In this document: positions 37,120 to 49,969 of the stretch, in pieces
How positions within the stretch are numbered: the stretch's first letter is position 1
Layout of the letters: each line of letters opens with the position of its first letter
DNA from: Parietaria judaica
Taxonomy: Eukaryota; Streptophyta; Magnoliopsida; Rosales; Urticaceae
Assembly (NCBI GenBank): GCA_954871525.1
Contig: OX940864.1
Span: forward strand, 18,284,001-18,348,000
DNA length: 64,000 nucleotides
Reading direction: 5' to 3'
The notes under the pieces: model-generated
The model's input: only the letters and a program-made list of their open reading frames with translations
The model's database searches: none
What the model was told of the DNA's origin: nothing
Made by a program: the position numbers and the translations under genes

Positions 37120-38143
37120 CAGAACCAAGACTGGCCTAGGGCCACATATTTGTGGAGGAAAAAAATACCTAATAAATTAATAAGTTCAATTAAATTATAT
37201 TTTTTATACGGCCCCGACTCAAACAAACATAACTAAATTATCCATCGATAAATTAATTAATTCAATAATATTTCTTTGGTCACAATATTATTAATCTATA
37301 AAAAAATTACTATAAACTAAGTTATGAGCCTCGATCGAATATAAATACTTTTTGGGCTCAAAATAAATCTAATCATTACGTTCATTTTGGGACCTTCATT
37401 TTCTACCGTACTAAGAAAAAGTTGTTTTTTATTAAAGTGGTTGGTCCACTTTTTTGTTTCTTATAGCATATTTATATTAAAATTAAGGTTTAATGACGGC
37501 AAAAATACTTAAAGTTTGGTCAAAGAACTCCTCGTTTACCTAACATTTAAAAGTGGTGGCAAAAGTACCTAAAGTTGCATTTGGGACGTTGACCACTCCA
37601 TTCTCATAACGCAGTTAACTTACCCGCTAACTCTGGCCACGTAGACAAACGTGGGTTGCTGACATATCAATTTTTTGTCACATGGACGAGCCCAATTAGT
37701 GGTTTAATTCGTTGTTTTGTCGTAAACGAGGCTAATGTGGGCTCGTCCACGTGGCAAAAACTTGCTATGTCACCAACCCACGTTTGTCCACGTGGCCAGA
37801 GTTAACGGGTAAGTTAACTGCATTACGAGAATGGAGTGGTTAAAGCCCCAAATGTGACTTTAGGTACTTTTGCCACCACTTTTAGACTTTAGGTACACGA
37901 GGGGTACTTTGACCAAACTTTAGGTATTTTTACCGTGATTAATCCTTAAAATTAATATATAATAGGTGGAAATTTATTTATATGTTGATTTAAGTATTTA
38001 ACAACTAAAATAAAATGAAAATTATTCTAATGAAGCACAGTGAGGTGATTTAAATAATAAAATACATTATTTGTATTTTTTTTTTTGTAGCGAGTCTCGA
38101 TTTAGTTTTTGCCTAGGTCCATGAAAAATCAGGGCCGACCCTG
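37120..38143. mobile_element. Diverged hAT-like element containing a nested MITE
   Basis: The left end begins CAGAACCAAGACTGGCC. The inverted right end begins CAGGGTCGGCCCTG, a weak CAG..GGCC-type inverted repeat. The flanking octamers catacaag (37112-37119) and catacaac (38144-38151) differ at one base. Inside both ends lies a cctagg-centred motif (ggcctagggcc and gcctaggtcc). A foldback element occupies 37485-37946. No transposase is visible. Confidence 0.6.
37485..37946. mobile_element. Foldback MITE nested in the hAT element
   Basis: Two arms of about 200 bp are reverse complements: the left aaggtttaatgacggcaaaa matches the inverted right aaggattaatcacggtaaaa. Inner matches include ggccacgtagacaaacgtgg and tggacgagccc. 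The central loop is about 60 bp. It resembles Mutator-type long-TIR MITEs, but the target duplication is ambiguous because the flanks are runs of A and T. Confidence 0.82.
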
Positions 38144-38151
38144 CATACAAC

Positions 38152-38473
38152 TCTAAAATCGATTTGTTTCGGGATCAAAATCAATAAACTAATAACGGTA
38201 TCAAAATCAATATTTATTTTTTTCGTAAATTTTGGTTTTCGCAAGATGGAAACAGCTTTTCGCCTCTACGTGATGTCATCAACTCCGGGCTAGAAAACGT
38301 ACCAAAATTAAATGGATGTGTTTGGTGAAGAAAAGCTACAATCTCTCCTGATTACATAAACTTTCGATTATTATTTGAACTCAAAACAACAAGTAACATA
38401 ATACAAATTTGCCACTTCATTGACGGAATTATTCTTCGACATACATACCCCAGACGAGAAATTTCTTGCACGC
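38152..38473. other. Short intergenic stretch 3' of the FolD gene
   Basis: No gene or repeat recognised; presumably contains the FolD 3' UTR. Confidence 0.5.
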
Positions 38474-39951
38474 TCAACACGGAACGATGGCGCGCTTCGC
38501 GCCTTCCAACGTGTTTTGGAGAAGCATTGCGACGGTCATTGGGCCGACACCACCTGGCACCGGAGTTATATGTCCCGCCACCTTGCAGGCTTCGCAGAAA
38601 TCTACGTCTCCCACGAGTCTGTAACCCGACTTTTTGGTTCGATCATCCACGGCGTTCGTACCGACATCAATCACCACGGCACCGGGTTTGATCCAGCTCC
38701 CTTTGATCTGTCATTGCGCGAATGAAATCGTGCGTGAGAACTAGGAATTCTTCATGTACAATCGACACGCTAAACACAAAATTCCGAAACCACACCCCGG
38801 TTGTATTTCCATTTATAGTGCGCTTAGTTTCTTTGAACTCGAAATATTCAAGGAGCATTCCTAGATCTACCATGGATATCATTGAGCACGAAAACTCTTT
38901 CCGAAATAGATAAATTTACGATCAAACATAGGGTTGAAGTTATCATCATTGGCTGTCCTGCAGCGGCAATAACAATGTCGGCTTTACGAATGGCGTTTTC
39001 CGGGTTGGAGGAGTGCGAATGGACAATGGTGACCGTCGCATCCTCTTTCAGAAGAAGAAGAGAAACCGGCAACCCTACAATGTTACTCCGGCCCACCACC
39101 ACCGCCTTTTTGCCTCGTATGCTTACGCCACTTCGTTTGAGTAGCTCAATGCAACCCTGCAATGGAAGCATAACAAATTAGCTCCTAGGGCTCAAACCGG
39201 TAACCGGGACCAGGAAATAACGGGTAAATGTTTTCCCTGGGAAAGAAAGTACCGGTTACATCGATATATATAACACTACCTCATCGCTCACATTCTTCAA
39301 AAGAAACGTAAAAAGCCTACCTTGGGAGTACAAGGAAGGAAGAGAGGATCTCTGCCTTTCATGGCGAGCTTGCCAATGTTGAGCGGGTGAAAGCCATCGA
39401 CGTCTTTTTCGAGGCTGATTTCAGTCAGAACCTTCTCTTCGTTTATATGCTTCGGCAACGGAAGCTGAACCAAGATCCCTGTCGAAATCAGCCAAGGAAA
39501 AGCCTCAGACAAAGTACAGAGCCAGCCAACAAAATAGGCCACTCGAGACGGGTCGAGATATACTGAACCGTGTACATCCGGATCGGCGTTGAGCTCGTGA
39601 ACCCTAGCGATGAGATCGTCCTGTGCCACGTCCTCGGGAAGGTCCGAGTCGAAGGATTTGATCCCGACTTCCGCGCAAGCTTTCCGTTTCATGGCCACAT
39701 AGCTCTGCGAGTCCTTCCTGTGTCCGACTATCACTACTGCCAAACCCGGAACCTGAAGAAAGAAGAGGTCGAGATTCAGACAATTCCATCGGGGATTTTG
39801 AAAGTTCAAGTTTTTGATTACGGGTTTTCTTGAGACCAACCTTGCCGTAATTCTCGGAGAGAATTCGGACCTCGTCGGCGATCTCGGATCGGATGGCCTG
39901 GGCGATTTTTTTGCCGTCGATGATGGCGGCTTTGTGATCGGATGACGCCAT
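38474..39951 (-). CDS. FOLD: Bifunctional methylene-THF dehydrogenase/cyclohydrolase
   Basis: Five minus-strand exons: 39951-39841, 39752-39569, 39478-39321, 39156-38944 and 38707-38474, giving 299 aa. The enzyme oxidises 5,10-methylene-THF with NADP and hydrolyses methenyl-THF to 10-formyl-THF in one-carbon metabolism. Visible motifs are [14 protein letters not shown] with the catalytic Tyr/Lys pair, [27 protein letters not shown], the NADP-site [11 protein letters not shown], and [14 protein letters not shown] near the C-terminus. There is no transit peptide, so it is probably the cytosolic form. The ATG at 39951 (MASSDHK) was chosen over one 33 bp upstream because it matches the family start. 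Exons 1-4 are joined by GT-AG introns. The exon 4 donor reads ATG|ATAACT instead of |GTAACT, which may impair splicing of the last intron. Confidence 0.92.
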
Positions 39952-40684
39952 TCGCCCAAAATCGGAACAATGACCTAACCGCACAATTCACATCATAGTA
40001 AACATAGACAAAATCTATATTAAGCACAAGTATATTGAATCATCAAAATCTATTGATGAGAAGCTCTGAAACACAGGAGCTAAAAAAAACATCTCAAGCG
40101 TTACCTAATCACTCTCAGTTCGGTTCTTCGTCCTGTTTCTGCAAGCAGCTGCCGAGAAGATCGACCACCTTCAGAGTCAAATCTCAAGTGTTAGCTGGAA
40201 TCGCAAGAAGAGAGAAATCCTAATCCTCAATTCGTGAACTATCTAAGATCTCAGTTGATCGTTGCCTCCAAATTCAACGGTCTCGATCTCTTCTCTATAT
40301 TTTGTGTCGTTCTCAACTCGGCATCGGAAACATCTCCATTCTCCAGTGTCGTTTTATTACAAACGACATCGTTCATCTTTTTTTGGACCTCTCTTAGCCC
40401 TAACTAACGCAAGTCGCAACTGAGGGACACGTGAGGGTATCGCTGTAACTTGATGAGCCCGCCCAGCCCACGCGTTTCCAGGGCGTGGGTGGCTGGTGGG
40501 CCAGCCACAGCGCGGCTGCCCAACCTGAGCCCGCGCTCCGTCTCTACCCCTTTTCTTGTTTAAAACAAACTTAATTGCATTTTATCCCCTAATAAAGCCT
40601 TTTATAGACAAACTAGAGACACATACATACGCAAACAACATTCACATTCAAACACAAAAATTTAAACACAACAAGCTCTGCAAA
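39952..40684. other. 5' flank of FolD and GC-rich intergenic segment
   Basis: Contains the probable 5' leader of FolD and a GC-rich patch (about 40450-40550) with two adjacent hairpins. No further gene is supported. Confidence 0.5.
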
Positions 40685-43600
40685 TGATTTTCAACAAAAT
40701 TCACAGAAACCTCTCTTACTTATTATTATTTGGGTTATTATCGGCATATGTTCCTGTTCTTTTGCGAAACATCCGACTTATGTTCCCGTTTTTTTTTTCG
40801 CGGCATATATTCCATAAGTCTTAAAACGTACTCAAAGTCAACCTCCTTTAACACTTCTGTCTATGTCCGTTAGTTTGTCACGCCCTTAATACCGGCATAT
40901 GTTCATGTTCATTATTTTTGTATAGCTGGTTCGCACTTTTGCAATAGCCTATCCAAACTTATTTCTTTTTAACGTTATTTCAATTATTTATCACAAGTTT
41001 TTTTTTTTTGGGTACTATGAATAGGATATCATCGAATCCCAATTAATAATTCTTCATATTCATATATATATTCTTCGTTGTCAATGAATATGAGATTTTA
41101 ATGAGACTGACACAAAGTTGTTGCTCTTTTATTCCATTTGGTCCTCTTTCAACATCATTTCATTTCAATACAATCCACATTATTTGAGATAGCTAATTCT
41201 TCAAATAATGAAACTATACTACGTCATCTATGTGACAATATTGCTTCAGCAAACTCGATCGTTAGACGGTCGTTTTACAATTTGAAAACGACATCGGTAT
41301 TATCCCATGTTTTATCATCAAACTTTTATTTTATAATGACATATGTACAGCAAAAATACTTATAAATTAATTCAAAGTAGGGGTATGTTTCACCTTCTTT
41401 TTTTTTTTTTGATAATATTCATATAAAGTTGAAAGTGTAAAATTAAATGAGAATATGTTTTGTATTTAGGATTTAAATTTTTTTAAAAACAGTAAGAATA
41501 TATTGTGCTACAAAGAAGTAGAATAATATGCTGACACTTTCACTTATATTTTGAATATTTTCATTACAAATATCTCTTATATATATCAGATATATTTGAA
41601 TATCGTATCTACATAATACCATGTTTTATGACGTAAATCTTGGACGATTTGTCGACATTTGGCTATTATATAGCACAAACTAATTGTGCTTCAATTCTCT
41701 TAAGTCACTATTTTAGGCTCCTAAATTCATAAGAGAAAGTGGTCGATGTCGCATTGTCAAACCATATTTGTGTCGTCTCTCTCGATTAATTAACCGGATT
41801 ATCATGACAAGATCTCACTATATATCCACGGACTCAGTAAAGAATAGCAAGCATATTCGTCGATACATTCGAGCGAAGTACACATATATTGGAGTTGTTT
41901 TAGGTAAAGAAGGAAAACACAAAGACAGAAAAAGAAGAAAGTAGTTGTTGGGGACCAAAAGGAAAGCAAGATAGGGAGGGTGTGTATCTATGTGTCGTTG
42001 TGTTTTGTCCTAGATATTCATAACACCAAGGACCTTTTACTTATCTCATATATCATATGTCTCATGACATGTGGCCCTAAGCTAACACGTGTCCTTGTCC
42101 CTTTTGTTGGACGGTATTATGGGGCACTATGCTCATCGAGCTACTTCTCTCATCAGGACCTCTTCCTTTTGGACTATCCATTTAATATCCCACTTGTCCC
42201 TCTCTCTCTCTCTCTCTCTCTCTCTCGTGTCTTTTCTCTTCACCACAGCGATTCATGAGAAGGGTCATTGTTTGATATTGATGGTGCCAAAGTTGATCAC
42301 GGTTTGCTATATATATACATGATAGCGGACATTAATTATATATTACGTTGCATGACATATTAATTATTTGGCTTATACGTGTCGAGTTTACGTTGCTTCA
42401 CTAGATGATCATGACTCATGAGCTTGTTTAGCCATATTAATGACAAGTGATTTTAGTCGATTTACATGATAATTAACGAGCTTTGGGTTTGCTTAAGAGT
42501 TTAATTGTGTTGCATGGCTCGCTATTAGGTTATTATGTGTCAGTTTGATTCTTTTTGTTTGCTAACAATGCCATGGAAAGAGACTATAGTAAAGATCACG
42601 AACCTATCTTTTTTTTCATTTGGAAACTAATTACAGCATATCGATAAGATATATTCTTGTGAAGCAGACTAATTATTATGTTCTGACAATCTTTCTTTGC
42701 TTACAATATCATGGAAAACTATAGGGAATATCAAGAGCTAGTTTGATATATGAGTTCTAATTTTGTTGGCATGGCTTGTTATTTTGCTTTGCATGTTGTG
42801 ACACTAATATTATGGATAAAGATCAAGAGCGAAGGTTTTATAAAAATTTGGAAACTACTAGCATTATGAAGATAAATTTATGGAAAAGAGTTATATTTTA
42901 TTGCATGACATCAAGTTGCATTAGTAATAATAAGTGACTTTCTTGGCTATCTTTGGAAGATATGGTGAAGATCATGAGCTAGGTTTTGTGAAAATTTGGA
43001 AAAATGCTAGTACTAATAAATTAATACTTAATCCTATGTCCTTCCTTTTCTTTTTTTTCCTCTTGCCATGAGAGATGAAACAAGGCATTAGATTTTTTAT
43101 TTTATTTTTTTTTTGTTTTTAATCATAGGTCACAAGAAGAGAGATGTGTCAATTTTTTTCCACTTGTCACGTTGACCTTTGTCTTATAATGAAATTTGAA
43201 GATCTTTTTCATTCATGTCCGATGGGATAATGTTGCCCTTTTTGTGCGCAAAGTCTAGTCATTATATAGCAAAGAGATGTTGTGTATGTCCATGAGAGAA
43301 AGAGTGAGAGAGAGAGAAAGCAAGAGAAATCAAATGAAGTTGAAAGGTTGATATAAATTAGTGGATATATATTTCCCAAATTCAGCAAATCTCTGGTAAT
43401 TACAAAACAACCAAAATGGTACCAAAGTTTGATGATTCAGCAACAACAGGGAAATAATGTAGAAGCTTAATTCTTTTTCACATATTGCAGGGTCAAATTC
43501 TTCATAAATTTACAGAAAAAGGAAAAAGAGAATCCCACCCACAAAACACAAGCCCTTCTTCTTTTTTCTTTTTTCTTTTTTTTTTTTTTTATAAAAAAAA

Positions 43601-43724
43601 GAGTACTTTTGCCTACCAAATTCAACTTCCAAAATCCCAACCTTCCAATTTTCACTTCAATCCAAACTTGGCAAAAGCTCTTGCATATATTAATACTATA
43701 TAATATATATATAGATCATATCTA
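40685..43724. other. Intergenic DNA between FolD and LOG
   Basis: Mostly AT-rich. Holds a (CT)n microsatellite at about 42199-42226 and a block (42134-42345) homologous to 23938-24140. Degenerate repeats of the form atggaaa..gatcaagagc occur between about 42565 and 43015. No gene is recognised. Confidence 0.5.
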
Positions 43725-46073
43725 TCATCTAGAGATGTCATATTTTTGTGGGAAGCCTAGCCTCTCTGTTTCCCAATTCAGCTTTGTAGCAACACTCTCA
43801 TGGCATGGCACATATTCCTATCACCAACACAAATAATTTCACACAAAATTAGATTTTTTTTTTGTTTATAACTAATTTATTATTTTCAAAACGCAAATGT
43901 TAGAAAGAAAAAAAGTTACATAATATAAATAAGCTAGTCAATTGGTGTACTTATATACCCATGTTTAATTAACAAAGATATCTAAGACGTAGGTTTACTT
44001 CGGTAAAAAAAATAAAAAATAAAAAATAAAAAATAAAGTAAGTACGCCGATTCGAACAGCTTGTATATATTTATCGCTATAATCCGGAAAAAAAAAAATC
44101 AAAGAAAAAATTTACCTCCAATTTCTTGACTAACTCTCTAGCTGTTGGGGCTGATATTATAATGTGTCGTGCACTTGGACTAACGAAGCCTTCTTCCACA
44201 GCTTTATCAATGAATGATAGGAAGGAATTGTAATACCCATCAACATTCAGCAATCCCACCTGCAAAATATATTATATTAAATTATATAGATATACATACA
44301 CATATGCAATATAATTAATAACTAGTATTGATTAATTAAACAAATAATTAGAGTTTGGGAAATTTACAGGCTTGTCATGGATTCCAAGCTGAGCCCATGT
44401 TATCACTTCAAGTAGCTCTTCCAGTGTCCCATACCCACCTGCATTTATAGATATACAAATATAAAATTTTAATCAAGTCATTTTAGAGTAAAATATTTAT
44501 AAAAAAAAAAAAAAAATCATTTTTAGTTGGCGCAATTAGTGATGTTAATATGGTAAATACTAAATACCCTTTTGGGAATCTTAAACTTTTAAATGTCTAA
44601 TTACTCTTGACCATTAGATCTGTCTATATAACACGGATTCGGAAATTCTATAATAACAAAAGCGGGATTTTCGGGATATCATAGACCCTTAAAAATTAGG
44701 CAGAATTAAAGATTCACAATGTTACTTTCCAGAGTCTTTGGAATCTTCATCATCCAATCCTAACTAATCTCCATTATTTACCTATTCTTCCAAGGCAAAA
44801 TGCTTTTCTCCTTTCTCTTTCCCTTTTCCTTGTTTTGTATGTAAATGCCTTAACAGAAACTTTGTTCAAGTGGGGTTGTATCAATCCATTACTTGATCAC
44901 TCTCACATATCCCATCATGGCATGAAAATGACCATTCTGCCCTCGCCTGTGAGGGTGACCAAGTGGGGATGAGTGTCTTTCACTAAAGAAATTTTGAGTA
45001 TCATTCCCTTGTTAGGTGAAGCCAAGCAGAAAAAGGCTATTTGGTAAAAGTATGAACAATTGGGTTGTCCTTACATTGCAGAGAAGAAATTAAACCAAAA
45101 AAAGACAATATGAGTTAAAAGTTAAAACCCTAGCAGAATGGTTCCTCAGAAGCCTAAAGTTTCAGTGTGGACAATGTTGTCCGATAATGACTAATTACAT
45201 CAACATTAATGGAGTTAAATTTTTAATTAGTGTAATAATTATTTCTAAAAAGGGTCTAAAAGGGAGTCATTGCAATAGTGACTTAGAATCTCCATAAATT
45301 AATTTTATTGGGTTTAGAGAATTTCAGTTTATTATTGAGGTTATTTAATTTATTAAGTAATAATTTAGTAATATTATTAAGAGTATAGACTATACAAAAG
45401 TATCATTTAATCGAAATTCTGCTATACTATATTTTTGCGTTATTCCACACACAAATGGTAAGGAAAGTAAATTAAGACAATAATTTTTTAATTTTTTTTT
45501 TATAAAAGTAACGATAAGTAAAACTATATGAGAATGACTGCGTGCTCCACAAGTTAACATTAACAAATTTTTAATGGACGGAACGTAACAAACTGTTGTT
45601 GAAAGACTAGGCACTTTTACCGTCCCAATTTATTGAAGTTTGGGCACTTTTACCGCAAATATCTTTAAATGGGTAATAGTTTTTGGTAGTTGATTGATAA
45701 TGTAAATAGCAAATTGACTTTCTGCTTTTTTCCTTATCTTCAAAGTTGAAACTCAGTACAGAGATTTTACTGTATAGTATAGTGGGACTATTACATTAGT
45801 TTCAAATTTAATTGAACAGAGCATATCACATGAAAACATTATTCATTATTGTGTATAAGCATGATAATGTGCATCAACCCTTTTGATATTTTTGCCATAA
45901 CAATTGTAATGTAGAGAGAGAAAGCTGTGGAGGAGAGAGAGTGGACTAACCAGGAAGGGCAATAAAGGCATCAGAATGCCTAGCCATCTCTGCCTTCCTT
46001 TGGTGCATATCTGCAACAGCCTTCACTTCCCCTACAGTTTCACCAGTTAACTGCACACACAAAAATTAAATTA

Positions 46074-46104
<31 letters not shown>

Positions 46105-47710
46105 GTTACACTCATATATAACTTAGATAAAATAAATGCTGGGAGTTGGGAGTGAGTTGGGAAGTTTTGGAGTTTTTATGCAGTGAAGTAAATGATGAGT
46201 GTTGCAGAGCTTGTGGACTATACTTATCATTCATCCAAATAAATATTAATTAATTATCATGGCTTATCAGATATGTAAAAGATAAAATTGAAGTATAAAT
46301 GGTTTTTAAAAACTTAAAGACTTTAATGTAAAAAAAAATAAAAATGGAAGGGCTGATTAATTCAAGCAGAGAGCGACTTGGACTAAGAGCACAAACATTA
46401 TGATTTGTGATGATGATGATGTGTTTTTGACAGCTATACTCGAGTACTAATGTTTTCATTTTTTGTATTTTGGATAAGGAGCTCAAGAAAGAGAAAAATA
46501 AAGAGATATTTACGGTAAAAATAAACGGAGATTTCGACACTTCCAATTATTATTTTTTTTCGTTGTAGATCAGAAAATTATAACTAATTGAATATTGGGG
46601 ATTTATGATTTCGGTAATATTAAAAATATACATCGAGAAAATAAAGAATATACCGTCGCTTTAACTTAACTCATTCGTATTTTTATCGCGAAAATCGGAA
46701 AGCAGATGACAATAATGCATAAGGGGAAGACATGCAAAGAAAGTTAATGAGTTAATGTATATCCAAAGTCCTAAACTAAAGCAATACATGGTCAATTAAA
46801 AAAAAATTAAAAATGTTGACTTTGAACATTTTCTCTATCCAAACAGAAGGAGAGAGAGAGAGAGGGAGAGTTATATGATAGCAGCAGACATACCTCTCGA
46901 GGCATGAGCGTCTTGGGAATAACTCTGCAGAGAGACAATAACATGACAAAATCAGTTGTGAAATTAGGGCAAATTAACAATTAATTACTTAAAAAATGGA
47001 GTTGTTAAATCTCTCTCTCTCTCACCCAATAACATGGCGACCACCATCATGAACGGCTTGGGAGACTAAGCCCATGAGTCCAATACTTCCTCCTCCATAG
47101 ACAAGATCAATGTTCCTTGAAACCTAATCAACAACACATTAACCAAGAACACTATCATCATCACTAATTACTTCAAATTCAAACGAGAGTGAAACTTCAT
47201 CTCTTTCTTCTTTTCTCTCTCTCTCATCTTCCTATTCTTAAACTTGGGTGTGATGTCACTGAAGAAACAGAGAGCGCGAGAGACGAGAAAAAGGAAGGAA
47301 CTTTAACGAGCAGGTGACGAACATATAATGTGCTGGTTCTTAGGACAAAAATGCAAAGAAAATAAAAAAAAAGATTGGTTTTTTTTTTTAGCACAAATTT
47401 CCATCAAATCCCAAGAAAGGGAAAAACCCCATGTAAGAACAAACTACCAAAAACAATAAAAACGCACCAAAATCAATTTTTAAACAAAACCCATGACGAA
47501 AGATGAGAACTTTAAGCTTACAATTGCATGAACAAAACAAAAGGTCAAAATAGTCAATATATATATATATACACATACACATACCAGTTCTTTGCCAAGC
47601 TCAATGGCAGCTTCTTGGTAGCTAGGCTTCTTTCCTTGGCTGCTTCCGCAGAAGACACAAATCCTTCTAAACCTTGACTTGCCATTTTTAATTTCACTCT
47701 CAATCTCCAT
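43725..47710 (-). CDS. LOG: Cytokinin riboside 5'-monophosphate phosphoribohydrolase
   Basis: Seven minus-strand exons: 47710-47585, 47123-47026, 46924-46894, 46050-45951, 44438-44368, 44259-44116 and 43817-43725. All have GT-AG junctions and compatible phases, giving 220 aa, normal for LOG proteins. LOG enzymes release free cytokinin bases from their riboside monophosphates in the cytosol or nucleus. Visible signatures: [20 protein letters not shown] at the N-terminus, [28 protein letters not shown], the [14 protein letters not shown] region leading into the family motif PGGYGTLEE (across exons 4 and 5), and [12 protein letters not shown]. The C-terminus ends [20 protein letters not shown] plus a short tail. 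No lesion is visible. Several paralogues exist in any plant, so the LOG subtype is not assigned. Confidence 0.95.
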
Positions 47711-49916
47711 TGTTGCTGTTTTGTTTGTTTAAATTGTGAAGCAAACAAAAAAAAAATACCCTAATGATACAGTTCAAATGTGTGGCAAAAGAAGAAGGAA
47801 AAGAAGACTTCTTTAGGAGCAATAAACAATATTTGAGCTTATTCTAAAAAAGACCCTCTTTTCTTTTCTCTCTTTGCTTGACCACTACACAATCTCTCTT
47901 TGCCTTTGGTGCGTCTTTCATATAAAATGGCTTGATGGTATTTATAAACCTCTCCACACGTGAGAAAATTTCAGCACGCTTGCTTTGTACAAGCGTTGGC
48001 ACGCGTGGACCACTTTCTTTTATTGCCTTCATTTTATTTTATTTATAAAAAAATTGTGATAATATATTATTTCATAGCTCTTTCTTAGGGAGTCCAAGAT
48101 CAAAATGTGTAGCTGACCACAAATAATAATTATAACAATGATAAACATTTTTTTTTTGCTTAGGTTAGTACCTTAGTATTGTCGTTCTATTATCGGGCAA
48201 CTTGAGTTCGGACACGTTACACGAAAATAGCTACGGCACGAAATAATTGAAATTCGGTCGATTTAAAGTACATTCACAAACACAATTAAATAATAAGTAA
48301 ATATGATAAAGGGTGGACCTACAAATAAGAATATATAAGAGGGGCTTAATATAGGGGTGAGGTTGAGTTATACTTGGAGGGGAAAAAAAAAGAAAAAAAA
48401 AAGTTTGAAAAAAATTTAAAACATGATAGGTGATTTTAGTCTAAGTCTACTTCTTGTCCAGAAAAATAAATAAAGTATGATGAGACTTAATTTGACACAA
48501 TCAAATAACATATTATTTATTTTATGTATTTAATGTACGTTATTGATCGATAAACATTTTTCCTCAACATGCTCATGACATATGACCTTTTTTTGGGAAT
48601 TTGATAGTAAAAACTAGGCATAACTCAAATTCGGAAGACGTTTTTTTTTTCTATATTAAAACTGGCTTTTAACAAAAAAAAAATAATTGACTTAGAATTT
48701 GCACTTTCCAACTACCAATTAAAATGAACATTGGACAGTTGAGATTCTCCTCAATGCATGAACTTCTAAAAAGTTTGTGTTTATCTCTTACTTGATGATA
48801 TTATATATAATAGTCGCAATAATATTTGTTGACGTTTATATTCAACTTTACTATCTTCATCAACCTATTTTAGATCACTATTCACTAATATGATTTGAGT
48901 ATGTGATTTGACGTTTATAGAAACTTGCAGTGCTATTAATAGTAATGGATTAAAGGAGTACATATTACATAACACTTGAGTTAAATTAAATTAAAATACA
49001 TTATATAATAATACCCTAAATTTTAAACGATGATGAAGCCAAAAGGACAATTTTTAAGAGCAGTAAAAAAGGCTAAAAATGGACACTCTCTCAGAGGGGG
49101 ATAATATTAAATTAATTCGTCCAAAATGGGCAATTGCAGAGTGTGTTTTATATGGGATTAAATAAGTAATCACGGATTCAGATAAATAAGTTGACAAGTG
49201 ATCATCAAGCAAAAGCATGGGTGATTTCAGAGGTCGGTCAGGGTGTGTTTCTATGAACAATTATATAAGTATATAGATATACAACTCATATATAATTATA
49301 TATATATGTATTAGAGCATTGGGTGATATTGATGATTGAACATAAAACATAAGTGGGTTATGGCCTATCAGTTTGTGCCCTCACCCAGCTTCTGTGTCTC
49401 GACACCAATGTTGGATTCAAAGGAAACATTGTGTTGCTCTCTCTCTCTCTTCTCTCTCTCTCATCCAAAGGGAAACATGCTTTGATGTTCTTCTTTTGTG
49501 ATAAAAGATTGTAGACCTTCCGAATATGAAATCCGAGTCACAAATATTAAATATATGCAAGATATCTCCCAATGGTTACAAAAATCATAGTCAATATTTG
49601 GATAATTTTTTTTCTTTTCTTTGTGTCAATGATTTTGCACACCAAGCAATCAATGTTTATCTCTCTTAATTTGATTCGAAAGAAGCATGTATTGGTTCTT
49701 ATTCCGAAATTACACGTTCGTGACTTATACAAAATTTGAGTCGTCGATTCAAAATGGAGAGTCAATTTGATTTCTAAGTCACTAACAAAATTCTCAATTG
49801 AAAAAAAAAAAAAAAAAACTCTCATAATAAATGTTCAAATTTTTATTAATTGCTAAAAAATTAATATTTGCATAATCTTTATTACTCCTAAATCTGAAAA
49901 CAAAATGTATACAAAA

Positions 49917-49917
<1 letters not shown>
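47711..49917. other. 5' flank of LOG and intergenic DNA
   Basis: AT-rich. The proximal 300 bp carry CT-rich runs typical of plant promoters and leaders (tctctctttgc). No gene is recognised. Confidence 0.5.

Positions 49918-49967
<50 letters not shown>
49918..49967. repeat. (CT)n microsatellite
   Basis: About 24 uninterrupted CT dinucleotides. A shorter CT tract lies at about 49435-49462. Confidence 0.95.

Positions 49968-49969
<2 letters not shown>

Noticed and set aside
39478..39569. 30-residue insertion in FolD (open frame between DVHG and ILVQ)
   Set aside because: The 90 nt are an intron that happens to be open. It is bounded by GT and a good tttcgacag acceptor, and removing it restores the family sequence exactly.
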